This document shows, piece by piece, positions 43,626 to 52,867 of a stretch of DNA of 64,000 nt (its first letter is position 1; every line of letters starts with the position of its first letter). The position numbers were made by a program, and so were the translations under genes. Origin of the DNA: Arthrobacter sp. MA-N2. Lineage in GTDB: Bacteria; Actinomycetota; Actinomycetes; Actinomycetales; Micrococcaceae. The notes beneath the pieces are model-generated. The model ran no database searches. It was not told the DNA's origin and saw nothing but the letters and a program-made list of their open reading frames with translations. Where the stretch lies: the NCBI RefSeq assembly GCF_000517125.1, contig NZ_KI912156.1:517656-581655 (forward strand). The letters are read 5' to 3'.

Positions 43626-44636
43626 CAGGCGAAGCTTCTTATTCTTTGCCTGCCCCAGGGGAAGACCCGCCTCAACGAGTTTCCTCGTGAGCTTCGCCGG
43701 ATCTTTCGCGATGGGCCAGTCCCAGCGGACCACCGTGAATCCCAATGCCCGCAAGCGGTCTTCACGCTTCTTTTCGGCCAAGACCACCTCGCGTGCCGAG
43801 AGTCCGTGAAGGTTCTCGTCCTGCAGATATTTCGCGCCGCCGTCGAATTCTCCGATAATCCGCAGCTCCCGCCAGAAGAAGTCTGCCCGGCCAACGAAAC
43901 CGTCACTGTCCTGGAACCCGAGCTGAAGCTCCGGCCCCGGGAACCCGAGAAGGTGCATCTGAGCCCGGCTCAAGGATTCCCCGGGGGATCCGGACTGCGC
44001 ATCGGCAAAATCGATGACGCGGGCAACCTGTTGTTGCCGGGAGGAGGAATGGAGGCCTTTTGCGGCGCCGTGCAGGTCCGCCTTGACGGTGGAGATGCCC
44101 TTGAAGTGCAGGGGATTCACGAGGTGGTCCGCCAAGATGACGGCCTTCGCAAACGAAGAGCGGGCCATGACATCGACGGCGGTCTGCAGCAGGGGGGTGA
44201 CGTTCAGGCCCCGGTGGTGCACCGGCGACCCTGCGTAGCAGTGGCGGAATATTCCATAGCCCCGGACGTCCTCAAGGCCGGTGTTTCCTGACCTTGCCTG
44301 CATTGCGGCAGTGGTTGTGGCCTTCCCGGCCCCTGCATGGCTAGGCGACTTCACGGCCAGGTGGACATGGGAAGGTACGCCAAGCAATTTCAAGCCCCAC
44401 ACATGCGCGGCGGTTTCGTAGCAAAAGGCGGCCGTGGGGAGTTCCAGGGCCACGGCTTCCGTGGTCCGGGCATAGCGTTCCCAGGGGGTCAGGGAGAGCC
44501 AGTATTGCTTGGCGAGGTAGACGCCCCTGCGGACCCTGACGAGCTCGCCCTTTGCGTACCTCCGGCTCAATATCCGGATATCACCGGAGCCGGGGCGCTG
44601 ATCGCGGGCAACGATGAATGGAGGTGGTTTGCTCAT
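43620..44636 (-). CDS. AbiEi antitoxin-like/DUF559 protein
   Basis: 338 residues. The N-terminal third looks like the winged-helix part of type IV AbiEi antitoxins (RRYAKGELVRVRRGVYLAK, then PTAAFCYETAAHVWGL). The C-terminal 90 residues resemble a DUF559/Vsr-type nuclease fold (RADFFWRELRIIGEFDGGAKY, LRALGFTVVRWDW). No toxin gene (AbiEii) is adjacent, so it is probably an orphan. Common in Arthrobacter-like genomes in my memory. Start ATG 44634-44636 after AAGGAAGGTGG. It overlaps the 3' end of serS by six bases. Confidence 0.75.
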   Translation of the reverse strand: MSKPPPFIVARDQRPGSGDIRILSRRYAKGELVRVRRGVYLAKQYWLSLTPWERYARTTEAVALELPTAAFCYETAAHVWGLKLLGVPSHVHLAVKSPSHAGAGKATTTAAMQARSGNTGLEDVRGYGIFRHCYAGSPVHHRGLNVTPLLQTAVDVMARSSFAKAVILADHLVNPLHFKGISTVKADLHGAAKGLHSSSRQQQVARVIDFADAQSGSPGESLSRAQMHLLGFPGPELQLGFQDSDGFVGRADFFWRELRIIGEFDGGAKYLQDENLHGLSAREVVLAEKKREDRLRALGFTVVRWDWPIAKDPAKLTRKLVEAGLPLGQAKNKKLRLL

Positions 44637-44687
44637 GGGACCACCTTCCTTGGTCGGCACGCAGAGGAGTACCCCGCACTTCGCCTA

Positions 44688-44728
44688 TGTGGATAACTTC
44701 CGGAGGTAAATACTCACACTGTGGAAAA
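44688..44728. promoter_or_regulatory. Pair of DnaA-box-like sites and an AATACTC inverted repeat
   Basis: TGTGGATAA at 44688-44696 is the exact complement of the consensus TTATCCACA; TGTGGAAAA at 44720-44728 is a one-base variant on the same strand. AATACTC (44709-44715) and GAGTATT (44734-44740) form a separate inverted repeat. Located between divergent genes. Function inferred only from sequence. Confidence 0.45.
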
Positions 44729-44810
44729 CATGGGAGTATTCACCGCTTGTTAATCCCTTGCAGTGGCCTGCGTCCTAGCCGGTGTTGGTGGGGTCTGGTT
44801 CACTGGAGGC

Positions 44811-45656
44811 ATGACTACTTTGACTGGTACCTCAGTCGCTGGCATCGATGACCAGCGGAATTTCAATCACAAACTCATGGTCGCCTTGGATGTTGACGGA
44901 ACCCTCGTGGACCACGATGGCCACATGTCGCCGGGCGTCCGCGATGCTGCCAGGGCAGTTGTCGCCGGCGGTCACGACGTCCTGATCGCCACCGGCCGAT
45001 CCTTGAACGCCACCTTGCCCATCATCGAGCAGATCGGACTGGACCGCGGCTACGCAGTGTGCTGCAACGGCGGTGTCACCGTAAGGCTCGATCCGCAGCT
45101 GGATGCCGGCTACGAGATCATCCAGAAAGCCACCTTCGATCCTGCACCGGCGTTGAGGGCGCTCCGCGAGCAGTTGCCATCCGCCAAGTACGCCCTTGAG
45201 GACGAGGACGGGAACTTCCTCGCCACCGAACGGTTCCAGGACGCCAGTTTCGGCGTCGAGGCAATCGGCGTGGACTTCCAGACCATGCTGGATGCCACCG
45301 CAGTGCGCGTCGTGGTGTTCAGCAGCGAGAACACCGCCGAGGAATTTTCCACCGCAATCCGCGAGATCGGGCTGTCCGGCGTCACGTACTCCGTAGGCTG
45401 GACCGCCTGGCTGGACATTGCCGCTGCCGGAGTCACCAAGGCAAGTGCCTTGGAGCAGTTGCGTCAGCGACTGGGCACGCACCCGCGCCACACGGTGGCG
45501 GTGGGAGACGGCCGCAATGACATCGAGATGCTCAGCTGGGCCGGCCGCGGCGTTGCCATGGGCCAGGCCCCCCAGGAAGTCATTGCCGTCGCGGACGAAG
45601 TCACCGCTTCGGTGTACGACGATGGCGCGGCCCTGATCTTGCGTGGCCTCCTGTAA
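44811..45656 (+). CDS. HAD-superfamily Cof-type phosphatase
   Basis: 281 residues: motif I LMVALDVDGTLVDHDG, motif II LIATGRSLN, Lys in GVTKASALEQL, and motif IV TVAVGDGRNDIEMLSWAG. Similar in class to the gene at 24540 but not closely alike. Sugar-phosphate phosphatase is likely. ATG 44811 after CTGGAGG. Longer frame from 44763 lacks support. Confidence 0.9.
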   Translation: MTTLTGTSVAGIDDQRNFNHKLMVALDVDGTLVDHDGHMSPGVRDAARAVVAGGHDVLIATGRSLNATLPIIEQIGLDRGYAVCCNGGVTVRLDPQLDAGYEIIQKATFDPAPALRALREQLPSAKYALEDEDGNFLATERFQDASFGVEAIGVDFQTMLDATAVRVVVFSSENTAEEFSTAIREIGLSGVTYSVGWTAWLDIAAAGVTKASALEQLRQRLGTHPRHTVAVGDGRNDIEMLSWAGRGVAMGQAPQEVIAVADEVTASVYDDGAALILRGLL

Positions 45657-45690
45657 GCAGGCGAGCGGGGGCGGACCGACGCTTCTCGGC

Positions 45691-46770
45691 TCAGCCGTCG
45701 GAGACAGCTGTGATGATACGCCGAAGGCTCATGGCGACTGACGCCGGGGCATTCACGGGTGCATTCTCGGCAGCCACCTCCGTGAGGGTGCCGCCGAGGG
45801 CCGCGACGCTGTCATGAGCGTCATCCAAGGCCCCCTTGAAGTCCTCTGCGTCTCCATGTCTCCATCGCCTTATCAACGTGGCAACGTCCTCCAGTGCCCG
45901 GGACAAATTCCGGGGGACGCCCTCGGGAATGACAGTCCCCGCGTTCTCTTCCCAGATCACGCTTGCCAGGACGTCGGTGATGTCCTGGACGTGGAAGGTC
46001 AGCCGTTCCACTGTGCGCAAACCGGCCAGGTCGCCGCCCAAGCGTCCGGCCCGACGGCGCGACCGCGGATTGGCTTTAGCGCTCAACTTCGCAGCCTGGA
46101 CAGCTGTCCGCACTGCGGTCGCGGTGCGGGCGAGCTCGCCGCTGCGGTTCGCCCAATCCTCATGGTTCGGCGGCCAGGATTCCATCATGGCGCTTGCCAT
46201 GTCCTCGAGCTGCTTGGACAGCGCCCGTTGGTGTCCGTCGATGGCTGGATCGATGCCTTCAAGATGCAGGGGAGGAAAGACCAGCCAGTTCACCGCGAAG
46301 CCGACAGCAACCCCCATGGCCATTTGCAGGACGTAGGCGAAAGAGAATCCCTGCGTATTTGAATAGCCCAGGACCAGCACGAACAATGCCGCCATGGGAA
46401 CCCATTCGGAAGCGCTTCCGAGTCTTGGCAGGCCGCCGATGACCACTCCCAGCCCGACGACGACGGCCACCGCCAGCGCGGTCGGCGTGCTCACGGTGGT
46501 CACGACGAAGGCCATGGCAATGCCCAAGCCGAGCCCCAGCAGGCTTTGCAGTCCGTGTTTCGCCGAAGCGGCGACGGTAGGGTGCATGCTGACCAAAACA
46601 CCCAAAGGTGCGTAATAAGGGTAGGAGGCTGCAGTTCCGGGCATGAGCGGCGCGAGGTACCAAGCCAGCCCGGCCGCGGCGGCTGTCTTTGCAGCAAACA
46701 GGAGCCGGTGGCCCGTGACGGCTTGCCTCAAGGCTGGAAGAACCCGCCGAAGCTTTGGCTTGGGGATCAT
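45691..46770 (-). CDS. FUSC-family membrane protein
   Basis: 359 residues: six hydrophobic segments in about 20-170 (AKTAAAAGLAWYLAPLMPG, VLVSMHPTVAASAKHGLQSL), then a long soluble helical C-terminus with RRWRHGDAEDF. This is the fusaric acid resistance/aromatic acid exporter-like fold. Transport substrate unknown. Start ATG 46768-46770; the open frame extends to 46932 without an SD. Confidence 0.85.
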   Translation of the reverse strand: MIPKPKLRRVLPALRQAVTGHRLLFAAKTAAAAGLAWYLAPLMPGTAASYPYYAPLGVLVSMHPTVAASAKHGLQSLLGLGLGIAMAFVVTTVSTPTALAVAVVVGLGVVIGGLPRLGSASEWVPMAALFVLVLGYSNTQGFSFAYVLQMAMGVAVGFAVNWLVFPPLHLEGIDPAIDGHQRALSKQLEDMASAMMESWPPNHEDWANRSGELARTATAVRTAVQAAKLSAKANPRSRRRAGRLGGDLAGLRTVERLTFHVQDITDVLASVIWEENAGTVIPEGVPRNLSRALEDVATLIRRWRHGDAEDFKGALDDAHDSVAALGGTLTEVAAENAPVNAPASVAMSLRRIITAVSDG

Positions 46771-46862
46771 GACCCAAGGTAGGCGCAAGGCATCGGATGT
46801 GTCGAGGACAAGTTCGGCTGAAGGTTGTCGAAGGATCGTCCATGCACGGAAACGTCCCGGCG

Positions 46863-47462
46863 CTAGTAAACCTCCAGGATCAACTTGAGCAAACGGGCAG
46901 CAGCTGGCCGGGCAGCGTGCTCCTCCGCCCACTGCGCGCGGGAGAGTGCCTTGCTGACTGCCTGGGTGCTGATCCCTAGTTCCTGGGCGACGGCCTTTTG
47001 TTGTCCACGCACGCCCGGCGTCAGCAGGTCAAGGACGCGCCACTCGGCAACGCTTCGGTGCTGCACGATGTGCCCCAGGAGCCGCAGCACCGCTTCGGAT
47101 TCGGCGGCGAGGGCAGCGACCGGCCCCTCGACGGCCACAGGGACCCGCTCCTTGCTGTTCCGCACGCGGTCCACTGCGCGGCGCGCGTAGACCAGCCCGT
47201 GTCCGGAGGCGTCCTTGATTTGGCTCGGGAGAGGCTCGTTGACCGGCCCGACACCGATTCCCACGTACCACTGCCCGCTCCGCAAAGCGATGAGTGCCGT
47301 GTCCACAGCCTGGTGCGGGCAGTCCACGATGCCTTGGACTTCATCTTCCACCGAGCGGTCAAAGTCCAGGCGCGCAGGGATGTGGCGCAGGTCCTTCAGT
47401 AGCTGCGGTACGAGGTCTCCGTCGCGACGGTTGTCGCGTTGGTTGATGGTCAGCGTGAACAT
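46863..47462 (-). CDS. SatD-like/MarR-like helix-turn-helix protein
   Basis: 199 residues. The N-terminal part (FTLTINQRDNRRDGDLVP, then WYVGIGVGPVNEPLPSQI, GHGLVYARRAVDRVRN) is SatD-like. The C-terminal part has a helix-turn-helix AVAQELGISTQAVSKALSRA. Regulatory function is likely; target unknown. It starts at 47462 with ATG and lies beyond the ppa terminator, so it has its own promoter. Confidence 0.72.
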   Translation of the reverse strand: MFTLTINQRDNRRDGDLVPQLLKDLRHIPARLDFDRSVEDEVQGIVDCPHQAVDTALIALRSGQWYVGIGVGPVNEPLPSQIKDASGHGLVYARRAVDRVRNSKERVPVAVEGPVAALAAESEAVLRLLGHIVQHRSVAEWRVLDLLTPGVRGQQKAVAQELGISTQAVSKALSRAQWAEEHAARPAAARLLKLILEVY

Positions 47463-47528
47463 GGTGGATCAAACATTACCGGCAGGTAGCCAGGTTTCAA
47501 CCGGTTAAACTGAGCCCACTGCTTCGTG

Positions 47529-47577
47529 ACGACGACGGCCGGTGAGGTTCGCAGGGAACCTCACCGGCCGTCGTCGT
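47529..47577 (-). terminator. Terminator hairpin of ppa
   Basis: Perfect 22-bp stem (arms 47529-47550 and 47556-47577; begins ACGACGACGGCCGG), loop GCAGG, 38 bases after the ppa stop on the minus strand. No T-tract. Confidence 0.87.
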
Positions 47578-47615
47578 GCATGTAGATCCCCGCCGCGGGA
47601 CGGGTGGTCGGGACC

Positions 47616-48104
47616 TTAGTGGGCGAGCGGAACGTAACGCTTGATGGAAGCTTCCAGCTCGGCTTCGGCGGCTGCGCGATCGGCCCAGCCCTCGGCCTTG
47701 ACCCACTTGCCCGGCTCAAGGTCCTTGTAACGGGTGAAGAAGTGTTCGATTTCCTTGATCAGGAACTCGCTGACATCCGAGATTTCCTGGATGTGGTCGA
47801 AGCGCGGGTCGACCGGAACGCACAGGACCTTGGCATCTCCGCCGCCGTCGTCGGTCATGTTGAACACGCCGATCGGACGGGCCTCGACGATGACGCCGGG
47901 GTAGAGGTCGAAGTCCTGCAGGAGCACCAATGCGTCCAGCGGGTCGCCGTCTTCGCCCAGGGTGTTCTCGAAGAACCCGTAGTGAGTGGGGTACTGCATG
48001 GACGTGAACAGGACGCGGTCCAGGCGGACGCGACCGGTCTCGTGGTCAACTTCGTACTTGACGCGCGAGCCCTTGGGGATCTCGATCGTGACGTCGTGCT
48101 TCAT
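47616..48104 (-). CDS. ppa: Inorganic pyrophosphatase
   Basis: Hydrolyses pyrophosphate and pulls biosynthetic reactions forward. The 162-residue family I enzyme has KGSRVKYEVDHETG, MQYPTHYGFFENTLGEDGDPLDALVL (in part GEDGDPLDALVLL, the metal-binding Asp cluster) and CVPVDPRFD. Start ATG 48102-48104 with CAAGGAG upstream. Divergent from dacB. Confidence 0.96.
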   Translation of the reverse strand: MKHDVTIEIPKGSRVKYEVDHETGRVRLDRVLFTSMQYPTHYGFFENTLGEDGDPLDALVLLQDFDLYPGVIVEARPIGVFNMTDDGGGDAKVLCVPVDPRFDHIQEISDVSEFLIKEIEHFFTRYKDLEPGKWVKAEGWADRAAAEAELEASIKRYVPLAH

Positions 48105-48240
48105 GGAATGCTCCTTGACGGTATTGGCATGGGCGCGGCAAGAGAACAGCCGACGCCGCCGACTACTATTGAGGATATAGCGAGAGGCCCAAGTTTCTTG
48201 AAACGGTGGGGACATTCAAGACTTTGAGGACTAAAGCCGC

Positions 48241-49773
48241 ATGAAGGTCGTTGACGAGGCGGGAGCCGGAAAGCCGGCTTCGAACCAGCAGGTGACCCCT
48301 GCTTTCAGACCTAGGAAACGGGCGTCGAAGCGCTCTTGGCGCTTTCTGCCCTTGGTCCTCCTGACCATTGTCATCGCTGCCTTGGCGGTGCCGATGGGCC
48401 TGGGGGTGGCGCCCGGATTCTTCGGTCCAGGGTTCCTGGGGGCCGTGAGTTCGCCCACGCCCCACGTGCCGGCTTGGCAACAGATCCCCAATAAGTTGAG
48501 CCGTACCCAGGTGGTCTCACCCCTGGATCCTTCTGCACCGGTTCCGCTTCCGGCCGATGTCACACGCCAGCTCGACGCCCTCCTGACCCCCGACGGCGGG
48601 GGAGACTTCACCGGCGTCGTTGAGGACGCGTTGACCGGACTTTCACTTTACGACCGCGACGGCGCCAAGAACCGGGTGCCGGCGTCCAACATGAAGCTGC
48701 TCACCGCCGTCGCGGCACTGCGGGCGATCGGCCCGGAAACACGCTTCAGCACGCGGGTCCTGACCGGATCATCGGCGTCGACGATCATCCTGAGCGCCGG
48801 GGGCGACGTCCTGCTCGGTGCAGGCCCGTCCCAGCCAAGCGAAGTGCTGGGCCATGCCGGTGTGGAAACCCTCGCAGCCGATGCGGCCAAAGCGCTGCAG
48901 GAACGTGGAGTGAAAGGCCCGGTCACCGTCCAGTTGGACGATGGTTTGTTCAGCGGGCCGGCCCTGAATCCGGCATGGAGCCTCGACGATGTCGCTGCCG
49001 GCGAAACCGCGCCGATCTTCCCGCTCGCACTGAACTCTGCGCGGACCAGCCCCGGCGCAACCACCGGTACGCGACCGCAGGACGCCGCGCTCACCGCCGC
49101 CGAGGCCTTCGCGGGGAAGCTCCAAGCCGCAGGTGCCGCTGCCGGATTCACGGTGGCCCCCGGCGTCGAACGTGCCAAAGCTCCGGCCGGACAGCAGGAC
49201 GTCCTCGCCAGCGTGGAGTCCGCCACCGTCCGGGAGCAGGTGGACCTGATGCTGGAAACCTCGGACAACTACCTCGCCGAGATATTCGGCCGGATGGCTG
49301 CGCTTTCCATGGGACAGGCGGGATCCAACGACGGCGCGACGGCGGCCGTGAGCGCCCAGCTGGCGGAGCTCGGGATCGCCACGGACTCCATGCATCTGGC
49401 AGACGTGTCCGGCCTGGCCCTAGGTAACCAGGTATCAGCCCGGCAGTTCGCGGATGTGGTCCGGGCCATCACCTCCGGGCCCGACACCCGCCTCCGCGCG
49501 GCCCTCGCCGGGTTCCCGGTGGCCGGGCTGACCGGAACACTCGGTGACCGCTACGGTGACGCCAGCACCTCCCAAGGGGCGGGGCTGGTCCGGGCCAAGA
49601 CCGGAACACTGAATACGGTCATCGCCTTGAGCGGCTACGTCGTGGACGCGAATGGTCGCCTTCTGGTGTTCTCCTTTATCGGAAACGGGCTGACGCCCGG
49701 TGCCGCCGGGAACAAGGTGGCGCTGGACAGGTCTGCCACGGCACTCGCCTCGTGCGGCTGCACTGGTGGTTGA
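48241..49773 (+). CDS. dacB: D-alanyl-D-alanine carboxypeptidase/endopeptidase (PBP4, S13 family)
   Basis: 510 residues, with an N-terminal membrane anchor (about 33-55) after a basic stretch. Active-site motifs are SNMK (Ser149, Lys152 in RVPASNMKLL), SDN in MLETSDNYLAEI, and KTG in LVRAKTGTLNTVIALSG. It trims peptidoglycan stem peptides outside the membrane. Length matches PBP4/DacB. Opens the tilS-ftsH-fol block. Confidence 0.92.
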   Translation: MKVVDEAGAGKPASNQQVTPAFRPRKRASKRSWRFLPLVLLTIVIAALAVPMGLGVAPGFFGPGFLGAVSSPTPHVPAWQQIPNKLSRTQVVSPLDPSAPVPLPADVTRQLDALLTPDGGGDFTGVVEDALTGLSLYDRDGAKNRVPASNMKLLTAVAALRAIGPETRFSTRVLTGSSASTIILSAGGDVLLGAGPSQPSEVLGHAGVETLAADAAKALQERGVKGPVTVQLDDGLFSGPALNPAWSLDDVAAGETAPIFPLALNSARTSPGATTGTRPQDAALTAAEAFAGKLQAAGAAAGFTVAPGVERAKAPAGQQDVLASVESATVREQVDLMLETSDNYLAEIFGRMAALSMGQAGSNDGATAAVSAQLAELGIATDSMHLADVSGLALGNQVSARQFADVVRAITSGPDTRLRAALAGFPVAGLTGTLGDRYGDASTSQGAGLVRAKTGTLNTVIALSGYVVDANGRLLVFSFIGNGLTPGAAGNKVALDRSATALASCGCTGG

Positions 49774-49840
49774 CGTTCAAGCTGCCTGACGTTCGCCGCT
49801 GAGCGAACTTAAGGGCGCAGATTCAGCCCGCTGTGTTCTG

Positions 49841-50953
49841 ATGGATCGTATGGAGTCTCAGCAGCAAGCCCAGTCCCTCATCAACTGGGAGCTGGCCGCC
49901 TCCACGGCTGCCCGGCTCGCTCCCCCCGGTCCATCCCTGAGTCCGGCCCAGATCGGCAAAGCCGTCGACAACCTCCGCTTCAACGCGGACATCTCGGTGC
50001 CGCATGTGCACGACATCACCGGTTTGGAAGCCGCTCGCGATCTCCGCGATTCCCATGTCCTGGTAGTGGACAGGGCGTCGTGGGCGAAGGCCAACACCCA
50101 AAGCTTCGCAGTGATGCTCCAGCCGGCCCTCCAGCAAATGCTGGATTCCCGGCGAGGCCCGGCCATGACTCCGGCCGCGGCGGCCGCGAGTGGTGCCATT
50201 ACGGGCAGCCAACTCGGGGCCGTGCTTGCCTTTTTGTCGAGCAAGGTCCTTGGCCAATACGATCCCTTTGCGGCACTCGCCGCGGACTCGAAGGCGCCCC
50301 CTGCTGGCCGGCTCTTGCTCGTGGCTCCCAACATCATCTCCGTGGAGCGCGAGCTCAACGTGGATCCGGACGATTTCCGGCTTTGGGTCTGCCTCCACGA
50401 GCAGACCCACCGTGTGCAGTTCGCCGCCGCGCCGTGGCTCCGGACTCACATGCTGGACGAAATCGGGCGCCTCAGCACCAACCTCCTCGGCAATGTGGAC
50501 TCCATCATGGACCGCGCCACCGCTGCCGCGCGTTCCCTGCGCGACCGCTCCACGGGGGCCGTGCCAGGCCGCGGGGCCATCTTGGACCTCCTGCAAAACC
50601 CCGAGGAAAAGGCCTCGCTCTCGCACCTCACAGCCGTCATGAGCTTGCTGGAAGGCCACGCCAATGTAGTGATGGACGCCGTGGATTCCACCCTGATCCC
50701 GTCGGTGAAGACCATCAGGCAGCGCTTCAGCGCACGGGGCAAAGATCGCGGCGTCATCGAGAAATTCATCCGCAACATCCTCGGCTTGGATGCCAAGATG
50801 CGCCAGTACAGCGACGGGGCCAAGTTTGTCCGCGAAGTTGTTGCGGTTGCTGGCATGGAAGGCCTGAACCGGGTGTGGGAGTCTGCTGAACAACTGCCCA
50901 CCGAAGCCGAGATCCACGACTCCAAGCTGTGGCTTGAGCGGATGGGGCTGTGA
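49841..50953 (+). CDS. DUF2342 zinc-dependent metalloprotease
   Basis: 370 residues. CLHEQTHRVQF holds an HExxH zinc site (about residue 188 on), a Glu further on in MSLLEGHANVVMD is the likely third ligand, and NPEEKASLSHLTAVM is family-typical. It is the DUF2342 (COG5282) protein, once annotated as coenzyme F420-associated; no F420 genes are near. It precedes tilS with a four-base overlap, as in most actinobacteria. Start ATG 49841 (or 49850). Confidence 0.88.
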   Translation: MDRMESQQQAQSLINWELAASTAARLAPPGPSLSPAQIGKAVDNLRFNADISVPHVHDITGLEAARDLRDSHVLVVDRASWAKANTQSFAVMLQPALQQMLDSRRGPAMTPAAAAASGAITGSQLGAVLAFLSSKVLGQYDPFAALAADSKAPPAGRLLLVAPNIISVERELNVDPDDFRLWVCLHEQTHRVQFAAAPWLRTHMLDEIGRLSTNLLGNVDSIMDRATAAARSLRDRSTGAVPGRGAILDLLQNPEEKASLSHLTAVMSLLEGHANVVMDAVDSTLIPSVKTIRQRFSARGKDRGVIEKFIRNILGLDAKMRQYSDGAKFVREVVAVAGMEGLNRVWESAEQLPTEAEIHDSKLWLERMGL

Positions 50954-52119
50954 CCCTGGATAGCCCATCCGGCTCCGGAACAGGCAGTAGAAGTGCACGC
51001 AGTAGTTCGCTCAGCAGTTCACCGGGCAGCGGACGACGGCGTCCCGGACGTTTGGCGCCAGTCGTCGGCAAAGCCCGGAACATGGTACGGGACGCGCTGG
51101 CCTCCGCAGGCTACCCCGAGCGAATCCTGGTGGCCTGCAGCGGTGGGCCCGACTCCCTGGCCCTCGCCTCCGCCGCTGCCTACTTCGCTCGTCGCGGACA
51201 CGTGGACGGCCGCTCCGTGAGCGTGGCCGCCGTCGTGGTTGACCACCAGTTGCAGGAAGGCTCGGGCCAGGTCGCGGCGCGCACCGTGGCGATCCTGGAA
51301 GAGCTGGGACTTTCGCCTGTTCAGCTGCGGACCGTGGAGGTGGCGGCCACCGGATTCGGACCTGAAGCCGCAGCACGGGACGCGCGGCACGCAGCCCTCG
51401 AAGCAGCCGCTACGGAGCTCGATTGCCAGGCAATCCTGCTCGGGCACACCCTGGATGACCAGGCGGAGCAGGTGCTGCTGGGACTTGCCCGCGGCTCGGG
51501 AACCCGTTCCCTTGCCGGGATGCGCCCCGCCCGGGGCAAACTCCTTCGTCCCTTCCTTGGGCTCCGCCGCGCAGAAACGCTCGAAATCTGTGCGGCCGAG
51601 GAACTCGAAACCTGGCACGATCCCAGTAACGCGGACCCAGCCTTCGCCCGCTCGCGGACCCGAGTGGAGGTGATGCCCTTGCTTGAGGACAAACTGGGGC
51701 CCGGCGTCGCCGAGTCACTCGCCCGTACCGCCGCGATTCTCCAACAGGACGCTGATTTCCTGGAGCAGCTCGCCGCAGAGAGCTATGCGGACCTCCTGCA
51801 CCGGACCGACGACGGCGTCTGGCTCCCCGAAGACGCGTTGAGGGAACTTGCCCCCGCACTGAGGTTCCGGGTCATCGCCAAAGCAGCCGCCGACGTCGGG
51901 GGCCAACAGCCTAGCTACGGGCGGCTTCAAGCTGCCGAAGCCTTACTGCGCCGGCAGGGCTCGGCCGGTCCAGTGCAGCTTCCCGGAAGCGTCAGCGTCC
52001 ATCGCGTATCCCTCAGCGAATTCCAGCAGGAGGCCTCCGCAGGAGGAACTGCCGTTCCCCGTGAAGGCGGCGGCTGTGGGAAGCTAGTATTCCGGCATCA
52101 AAGATCGCCCCAACACTAG
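50950..52119 (+). CDS. tilS: tRNA(Ile)-lysidine synthetase
   Basis: Modifies C34 of the CAU anticodon of tRNA-Ile2 to lysidine so that it reads AUA. The 389-residue product has the PP-loop VACSGGPDS (64-69), VDHQLQEGS and LGHTLDDQAEQVLLGLARGSGTRSLAGM (in part HTLDDQAEQ). A C-terminal domain follows. Ser-rich 40-residue N-terminal extension. GTG 50950 overlaps the preceding stop (GTGA). Confidence 0.94.
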   Translation: MTLDSPSGSGTGSRSARSSSLSSSPGSGRRRPGRLAPVVGKARNMVRDALASAGYPERILVACSGGPDSLALASAAAYFARRGHVDGRSVSVAAVVVDHQLQEGSGQVAARTVAILEELGLSPVQLRTVEVAATGFGPEAAARDARHAALEAAATELDCQAILLGHTLDDQAEQVLLGLARGSGTRSLAGMRPARGKLLRPFLGLRRAETLEICAAEELETWHDPSNADPAFARSRTRVEVMPLLEDKLGPGVAESLARTAAILQQDADFLEQLAAESYADLLHRTDDGVWLPEDALRELAPALRFRVIAKAAADVGGQQPSYGRLQAAEALLRRQGSAGPVQLPGSVSVHRVSLSEFQQEASAGGTAVPREGGGCGKLVFRHQRSPQH

Positions 52120-52150
52120 CCGCACCCACGCATCAACACAGGAGCCATTG

Positions 52151-52702
52151 GTGGATTCAAACGACGTCCAGGCAGACCTCAAGCACGTTCTCTACACCAA
52201 GGAGCAGATCCAGCGACGAATTGGTGAACTGGCCGCGCAGATCGACAAGGACTATGAGGGCCGTGAACTGCTGATCGTCGGCGTGCTCAAGGGCGCCGTT
52301 ATGGTCATGGCCGACCTCGCGCGCTCACTTCACAGCCACGTCAGCATGGACTGGATGGCAGTGTCCTCCTACGGCTCCGGCACCCAGTCTTCCGGTGTCG
52401 TGCGCATTCTCAAGGACCTTGACACCGACTTGATGGGCAAGGATGTCCTCATTGTCGAAGACATCATCGATTCGGGGCTGACCCTCTCCTGGCTCAAGAC
52501 CAACCTCGAATCGCGCGGCACCGCTTCCGTGGAAATCTGTACTGCTTTCCGCAAACCGACGGCCGCCAAGGTGGAGATCGACGTCAAGTACGTCGGCTAT
52601 GACATTCCCAACGAATTCGTTGTCGGCTATGGACTGGACTACGCCGAGAGGTACCGCAACCTGGACTTTGTGGGAACCCTCGCCCCGCACGTTTACGAAT
52701 AA
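52151..52702 (+). CDS. hpt: Hypoxanthine phosphoribosyltransferase
   Basis: Salvages hypoxanthine/guanine with PRPP. The 183-residue product has LLIVGVLKGAVMVMADLAR, the PRPP loop VLIVEDIIDSGLTLSWL and C-terminal DFVGTLAPHVY. GTG 52151 is chosen (AGGAG eight bases upstream); TTG at 52148 is an alternative. Follows tilS by 31 bases. Confidence 0.94.
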   Translation: MDSNDVQADLKHVLYTKEQIQRRIGELAAQIDKDYEGRELLIVGVLKGAVMVMADLARSLHSHVSMDWMAVSSYGSGTQSSGVVRILKDLDTDLMGKDVLIVEDIIDSGLTLSWLKTNLESRGTASVEICTAFRKPTAAKVEIDVKYVGYDIPNEFVVGYGLDYAERYRNLDFVGTLAPHVYE

Positions 52703-52867
52703 CCCGCCCAGGAGCACGTCCGTGTACGCCTAGAGGGAACTTTTATCCCTTACTGTGCGTGAATCACTCCGAACGGTGTAAAGCTAGAAAATGACGCAGC
52801 ACCACACGCGCGCAGAAGCTGCGCCGTGCAGCACTACCAGGAGGGACGGGGCGGAGCCCCCGAACAG

